The notes below the pieces were generated by a model. The model was given only the letters and a program-made list of their open reading frames with translations, made no database searches and was not told the origin of the DNA. Of a stretch of 9,610 nt of DNA, positions 7,487 to 9,610 are shown piece by piece. The DNA comes from an archaeon. Its GTDB lineage: Archaea; Aenigmatarchaeota; Aenigmatarchaeia; GW2011-AR5; GCA-2688965. Every line of letters begins with the position of its first letter. Positions within the stretch are counted from its first letter, which is position 1. Location of the stretch: assembly GCA_002688965.1 (NCBI GenBank), contig NZEE01000068.1, positions 1 through 9,610 on the forward strand, given 5' to 3'. A program made the position numbers and the translations under genes.

Positions 7487-7680
7487 AGACGTTAGAACGC
7501 GTCTGACATATGTCTTTCGGGGTTTTCTTAATGGAAGAAAACCTATGCACATAAACGAAAGCTTTATGTGCTATTTCCCCCACTAGCTGAGAAGCTTAAT
7601 CTCCACTATGTGAGATAGCGGTTATTTCCCGCTCATTCCAGGCACAATAGCCCTGGCATCAGAAAGATGGGCTCTCAGCA
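7487..7680 (+). promoter_or_regulatory. Candidate structured RNA leader upstream of the 61-residue gene
   Basis: This gene-free stretch is dense in hairpins. AGACG/CGTCT pairs 7487-7491 with 7500-7504. A perfect 9-bp stem GGTTTTCTT/AAGAAAACC pairs 7521-7529 with 7535-7543. Another 9-bp stem GCACATAAA/TTTATGTGC (7547-7555 with 7563-7571) is capped by a C-G closed GAAA tetraloop with one bulged C. A long-range GCTGAGA/TCTCAGC stem (7586-7592 with 7673-7679) would enclose AGCGG/CCGCT (7617-7621 with 7629-7633), CCAGG/CCTGG (7638-7642 with 7652-7656) and CATC/GATG (7657-7660 with 7666-7669). It ends about 20 nt before the ribosome binding site. I do not recognise a known riboswitch class. It may be a cis-regulatory leader or a separate small RNA. 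I found no convincing promoter. Confidence 0.35.
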
Positions 7681-7695
7681 TGGAAAACCGATTGA

Positions 7696-7705
7696 AAGGA
7701 GGTGA
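7696..7705 (+). promoter_or_regulatory. Strong ribosome binding site of the 61-residue gene
   Basis: AAGGAGGTGA has a 10-base match to the 16S anti-Shine-Dalgarno sequence, with GGAGG at 7698-7702 placed 8 nt before the ATG at 7711. This decides the start against the in-frame GTG at 7702, which lies inside the site itself. Confidence 0.85.
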
Positions 7706-7710
7706 GGCAG

Positions 7711-7896
7711 ATGAGTAAGGGCGATGTTAGATTCACCAACCCCCAGAGTGGGGAGACACTCGTTCATTACGAGCGTCATGGTGTGCGTAACCTGTTGTTT
7801 GGTCCCACGGGATCTAAGAATCATGGTCACGCAGAGCTTCGCCATAACGGCACCCCTGTCCGTATCAGGGATGTCACCGGCCGGAAGGTTTGCTAA
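7711..7896 (+). CDS. 61-residue protein of unknown function
   Basis: I do not recognise this small protein. It begins MSKGDVRFTN and ends RDVTGRKVC. It is hydrophilic, with no membrane segment or signal peptide, five histidines, several arginines and glycines, and a C-terminal cysteine. The pattern of alternating polar and hydrophobic residues would suit a small beta-rich domain, but that is a guess. Coding is supported by the near-perfect ribosome binding site, the ATG at the right distance, a stop followed 26 nt later by a textbook terminator, and raised G+C. The gene stands as its own unit between a hairpin-rich leader and its terminator, which suggests strong and separately controlled expression. 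It lies in the block that looks foreign to the archaeal flanks. Confidence 0.7.
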   Translation: MSKGDVRFTNPQSGETLVHYERHGVRNLLFGPTGSKNHGHAELRHNGTPVRIRDVTGRKVC

Positions 7897-7922
7897 TTTT
7901 CTGGCTAGCTTCAAATACGTAT

Positions 7923-7958
7923 GGGACCAGTCCTGTTGCTAGGACTGGTCCCTTTTTT
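7923..7958 (+). terminator. Perfect 12-bp intrinsic terminator
   Basis: GGGACCAGTCCT (7923-7934) pairs without mismatch with AGGACTGGTCCC (7941-7952) across a 6-nt loop, and six T residues follow directly. This is a textbook bacterial Rho-independent terminator placed 26 nt after the 61-codon gene. Archaeal termination usually relies on T-runs without such stems, so it supports a bacterial origin of the block. Confidence 0.92.
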
Positions 7959-7964
7959 GGTTTC

Positions 7965-7974
7965 AAAGGGAGGT
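7965..7974 (+). promoter_or_regulatory. Ribosome binding site of the 111-residue gene
   Basis: AAAGGGAGGT, with GGAGG at 7969-7973, lies 8 nt before the ATG at 7982. It falls only a few bases after the T-run of the first terminator. Unless the terminator leaks, a promoter must overlap the terminator region, and I see no clear one. Confidence 0.75.
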
Positions 7975-7981
7975 AAACATC

Positions 7982-8317
7982 ATGAATGAGCTACTGCCGT
8001 CTTTAGTTGGAAGCCAACCGTTTGGACTTATGCAGGCTCCTGTACACCCTGTCACAGCCATTGCAAGGGCTGATGCGCCTAACACCGCAGCTGCAGTATT
8101 GCATCATGCTCTTAGGGTGCGGGAAAACGAGTCCCGTCGGTCGGTGATGAGAGCCATCAGTGGTGGTCACAGAGACATTGCATGCACGTGGCTGCAGCAT
8201 CGGAATGTTGGTGAAAGCCATATTTCTATTGCTACTGGTGGTGGATCCCACGACAACCGAATGTGGTTCAGTGCTGGCGAAAATGTTGCTCTTCGTACTG
8301 ACGTTCATATCAGTTAG
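7982..8317 (+). CDS. 111-residue protein of unknown function
   Basis: I do not recognise a family. The N-terminal third is rich in Ala, Pro and Val (MQAPVHPVTAIARADAPNTAAAVLHHALRV), the middle has an Arg-rich stretch (RVRENESRRSVMRA), and the C-terminal half is Gly-, Ser- and His-rich with GGGSHDNRMWFSAG. It has no convincing membrane segment or signal peptide. Coding is supported by the strong ribosome binding site and by an overlap of the TAG stop with the ribosome binding site of the next gene, a tight operon joint. A longer antisense frame covers part of it but lacks a ribosome binding site. The protein probably acts with the membrane protein encoded next; that partnership is inferred only from the 10-nt spacing. 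Confidence 0.6.
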   Translation: MNELLPSLVGSQPFGLMQAPVHPVTAIARADAPNTAAAVLHHALRVRENESRRSVMRAISGGHRDIACTWLQHRNVGESHISIATGGGSHDNRMWFSAGENVALRTDVHIS

Positions 8318-8320
8318 GAG
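8316..8320 (+). promoter_or_regulatory. Ribosome binding site of the 108-residue gene, overlapping the previous stop
   Basis: AGGAG begins inside the TAG stop (8315-8317) of the upstream gene and ends 7 nt before the ATG at 8328. Ribosomes finishing the first gene would be well placed to reinitiate. It fixes the start at 8328 rather than upstream in-frame ATGs. Confidence 0.75.
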
Positions 8321-8327
8321 AGAAGAC

Positions 8328-8654
8328 ATGAAAACCAGAACAAAAGAATCCCATTCAACCATAGTTGGTGGGTTGTCGGGTGGAATGCTTGGCGTGTTGC
8401 TCTTTGCTGCATGTCCACCTGCAGCAATTGCTGTTGGTATTGGGTTTGGAGCTCTGTGTAAAGGACTCCACAGACGAAATATCAAGAAACTCATGGATCA
8501 GCGCAATGCTGGAGACGTTTCTGATATTGTTCAGGAATGGAAGAGAACCAAAGCAGATGGCGACCACTCTATTTCTGTAACTCGTACTGAAAGATTCAAT
8601 ACCTTAACTCACTTGTTCCCGCTTGAACGCACTTGGGAAGTGTCTGATGACTAG
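8328..8654 (+). CDS. 108-residue putative membrane protein with a glycine-zipper hairpin
   Basis: The family is unknown. After a short charged N-terminus (MKTRTKESHS), residues 11-45 form a hydrophobic, glycine-rich stretch broken by Pro-Pro (CPPAA at 29-33), which fits two short membrane helices as a hairpin. Glycines at 14, 15, 18, 19 and 22 and then 37, 39 and 41 give GxxxG-like spacing, typical of helices that pack tightly or oligomerise. The remaining 60 residues are soluble and basic at first (LHRRNIKKLMDQR), then acidic at the very end. Small holins and glycine-zipper envelope proteins share this general plan, but no specific match is claimed. The gene is the second of a two-gene unit with the 111-residue protein and is followed 11 nt later by a terminator stem. 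Confidence 0.65.
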   Translation: MKTRTKESHSTIVGGLSGGMLGVLLFAACPPAAIAVGIGFGALCKGLHRRNIKKLMDQRNAGDVSDIVQEWKRTKADGDHSISVTRTERFNTLTHLFPLERTWEVSDD

Positions 8655-8665
8655 AAGGAGAACTT

Positions 8666-8694
8666 GGGCAGGAAAACAACCTGCCCCTTCTTTT
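8666..8694 (+). terminator. Intrinsic terminator closing the anomalous block
   Basis: GGGCAGG (8666-8672) pairs perfectly with CCTGCCC (8680-8686) across a 7-nt A-rich loop, followed by CTTCTTTT. It lies 11 nt after the stop of the 108-codon gene and is the last bacterial-style element before the AT-rich flank resumes. Confidence 0.8.
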
Positions 8695-8762
8695 CTACTG
8701 TCAACTTATCGGTATTAACAAGACATAAAACATGTTCTTTTTCAATATATATGTTGCAGAAT

Positions 8763-8778
8763 AGAAAAGCTTTAAAAG
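8763..8778 (+). promoter_or_regulatory. Archaeal promoter (BRE and TATA box) of the 119-residue gene
   Basis: A purine-rich AGAAAAGC (8763-8770) that fits a BRE is followed by TTTAAAAG (8771-8778). A start of transcription about 25 nt on would give a 5' leader of roughly 17 nt that includes the GGTGAT site. The rest of 8695-8816 is AT-rich with no gene. This promoter marks the return to archaeal style. Confidence 0.6.
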
Positions 8779-8807
8779 GCATATAGTAACTAATTAGTAG
8801 TAACACA

Positions 8808-8813
8808 GGTGAT
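8808..8813 (+). promoter_or_regulatory. Ribosome binding site GGTGAT of the 119-residue gene
   Basis: GGTGAT lies three bases before the ATG at 8817, in the same register as the gatE site. It supports this start and the native archaeal nature of the gene. Confidence 0.65.
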
Positions 8814-8816
8814 ATA

Positions 8817-9176
8817 ATGGTATTATTTTGGTTAAATTGGATGCTTTTGGATCATAGAGATAAAGGAAGCGAAAGAACAGCGTATGTAGAGGCTGCTAAT
8901 AAAAGAAATGAAACTAGAACTGGTTTTAGCCGTATTATTGAATATATGCTAGCTGGAGCTTATTCTGATGTAAAAGTTGGTAAAAATCCAAATAAAGAAT
9001 ATGGAATAGATAAATATGATTCTACTTTAGATGCTAATAGAAAAGATTGGGATGAAAAAGTAAAGTCATTAAGAACAGCAAGAATGAAAGCTGCACTTGA
9101 TAGTAGAACTGATAAAAAACCAATTAAGAAAGATTTACCTGTTAGTGGTTCTGAACACAGATTGTGTTATGCATAG
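8817..9176 (+). CDS. 119-residue protein of unknown function
   Basis: I do not recognise a family. A short hydrophobic N-terminus (MVLFWLNWMLL) of about 11 residues is too short for a full membrane helix but could be a membrane-associating stretch. The rest is strongly hydrophilic and lysine- and arginine-rich, with an acidic-basic stretch around DANRKDWDEKVKSLRTARMKAALDSRTDKK that could be helical. AT-rich codon use, the GGTGAT ribosome binding site and a good BRE/TATA box mark it as a native archaeal gene. It is followed after a 43-nt gap by another plus-strand gene with its own likely leaderless start, so it is probably transcribed alone. It is the first native gene right of the anomalous block. 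Confidence 0.7.
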   Translation: MVLFWLNWMLLDHRDKGSERTAYVEAANKRNETRTGFSRIIEYMLAGAYSDVKVGKNPNKEYGIDKYDSTLDANRKDWDEKVKSLRTARMKAALDSRTDKKPIKKDLPVSGSEHRLCYA

Positions 9177-9190
9177 TTTCTAAAATAACC

Positions 9191-9198
9191 TTTTTATT
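9191..9198 (+). promoter_or_regulatory. Candidate TATA box for the terminal membrane protein gene
   Basis: TTTTTATT is centred about 25 nt before the ATG at 9220, and no ribosome binding site intervenes, as seen for guaB and gatD. It may simply be the T-rich termination region of the preceding gene, since both roles are possible. Confidence 0.3.
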
Positions 9199-9219
9199 CA
9201 AAGATTTCTATTATAAATT

Positions 9220-9610
9220 ATGGCATTTGACATTGCAGTATTCTTATTTTCAGAAGTATTGAGATGTCCATGGTGTATTGGTAGCATGACTGGTAATATC
9301 ATGGAAGACTTAGTAATGTTGTTTTTCTTACCAGTATTGATAATGATATTGTTTGTATATGTACTGATAACAGACTTGAAAATACTTCAGGATAAGAAAG
9401 CTGTCAAATTCCTTTTTGGTGTTGGAGCTGTCTTATTTATTGTATTTGGTGGGTTCTATGAGCTGCTGGCAATGGTGACAAAAACATATTTCATAATAAT
9501 GATATTCCTACTTGGAATATTCTATTTTGTTGTGGGACATTTCCTTAAAGATAAACCAGGTATAGGTGATGCTTCAAACAGTTTGTCACGTTCCAATTAT
9601 GGCTCACAAG
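9220..9610 (+). CDS. Membrane protein of unknown function, cut by window end
   Basis: A frame opens with ATG at 9220 and stays open for 130 codons to the end of the window. Its N-terminus carries a C-x2-C pair, Cys16 and Cys19 in CPWC. Three hydrophobic stretches fit membrane helices at roughly 31-50, 62-80 and 88-108, followed by a polar Ser- and Gly-rich segment (GDASNSLSRSNYGS). There is no cleavable signal peptide. The Cys pair could bind metal or form a disulfide, but nothing else points to a redox enzyme, and I do not recognise a family. The absence of a ribosome binding site and the TATA-like box about 25 nt upstream suggest a leaderless mRNA. Base composition matches the archaeal flank. 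Confidence 0.7.
   Translation, partial: MAFDIAVFLFSEVLRCPWCIGSMTGNIMEDLVMLFFLPVLIMILFVYVLITDLKILQDKKAVKFLFGVGAVLFIVFGGFYELLAMVTKTYFIIMIFLLGIFYFVVGHFLKDKPGIGDASNSLSRSNYGSQ

Larger units (their letters stand above)
7381..8700 (+). other. Anomalous block with bacterial-style genes inside archaeal sequence
   Basis: This block differs from both flanks. The first gene has about 54% G+C by hand count over 7711-7890, against about 32% at 8821-8880. Its three genes use GGAGG-centred ribosome binding sites, and it carries two hairpin-plus-T-run terminators. Small, slightly His- and Arg-rich orphan proteins replace the lysine-rich, AT-biased native proteins. G+C rises gradually from 7381 to 7680, so the exact left edge is uncertain; the right edge lies near the second terminator. 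I see no integrase, transposase, tRNA target or clear terminal inverted repeat. A 7-bp repeat GTATTAA at 7373-7379 and 8712-8718 is the only candidate flanking duplication. Options are horizontal transfer, a small mobile element, or an assembly chimera. Confidence 0.6.

Noticed and set aside
7383..7583. 66-codon minus-strand frame in the leader region, rich in Lys and Cys
   Set aside because: It begins at GTG with no ribosome binding site, runs through strong hairpins and has a composition typical of chance translation.
7586..7600. TPP riboswitch suggested by the CTGAGA box at 7587-7592
   Set aside because: The other conserved TPP elements (the ACCC...CCTGAT...GGATAATGCCAGCG series) are absent.
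7675..7942. Other open frames over the 61-residue gene on both strands
   Set aside because: They lack ribosome binding sites. Low stop-codon density in this G+C-richer stretch explains them.
8003..8494. 163-codon open frame on the minus strand across the two-gene unit
   Set aside because: It has no ribosome binding site and would be antisense to two plus-strand genes that have good ribosome binding sites, a tight joint and a terminator in the matching direction.
7381..8720. Insertion sequence or CRISPR array
   Set aside because: No transposase or integrase frame, no terminal inverted repeats, and no regularly spaced repeats are visible.

Overview
The window suggests an AT-rich archaeon (about one third G+C in the regions I counted) that is interrupted by a stretch of different character. 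The archaeal assignment rests mainly on gatD and gatE, the Glu-tRNA(Gln) amidotransferase subunits known only from Archaea. It is supported by TATA-box-like promoters about 25 nt upstream of start codons with no ribosome binding site (leaderless mRNAs), by GGTGAT-type Shine-Dalgarno sites, and by a CDKAL1/e-MtaB-like tRNA methylthiotransferase. A DPANN-type lineage is possible, but I cannot fix the taxon from the sequence.

Layout. Positions 1-906 hold the 3' part of a radical-SAM tRNA methylthiotransferase gene. Positions 929-3646 hold guaB and purA, joined stop-to-start; together they encode the two branch-point enzymes that take IMP towards GMP and AMP. The guaB product has the flap motif that I recall from Tritrichomonas-type IMP dehydrogenase, and the PurA has unusual Gly-to-Ala changes in its phosphate loop. 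On the minus strand, converging on purA, lie gatD (7273-5945), gatE (5936-4092) and a small four-helix membrane protein gene (4058-3657). GatD releases ammonia from glutamine (or asparagine) and GatE uses it to turn Glu-tRNA(Gln) into Gln-tRNA(Gln).

From about 7400 to 8700 the style changes. A hairpin-rich stretch of about 300 bases without a gene leads into three small plus-strand genes (61, 111 and 108 codons) of no recognisable family. Each is preceded by a strong GGAGG-type ribosome binding site. G+C rises to about 54% in the first of them. Two hairpin-plus-T-run terminators punctuate the block, one with a perfect 12-bp stem. This looks like a piece of bacterial-style DNA (for example from a Patescibacteria/CPR-like genome, an inference only) inside an archaeal sequence: a transferred cassette, a small mobile element, or an assembly chimera. 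It is the part most worth checking.

After 8700 the sequence returns to AT-rich archaeal style, with a TATA box, a 119-residue protein of unknown function (8817-9176) and the start of a membrane protein (9220 to the window end). A 22-codon plus-strand reading frame (7330-7398) sits at the left junction and may be the stump of a native gene.
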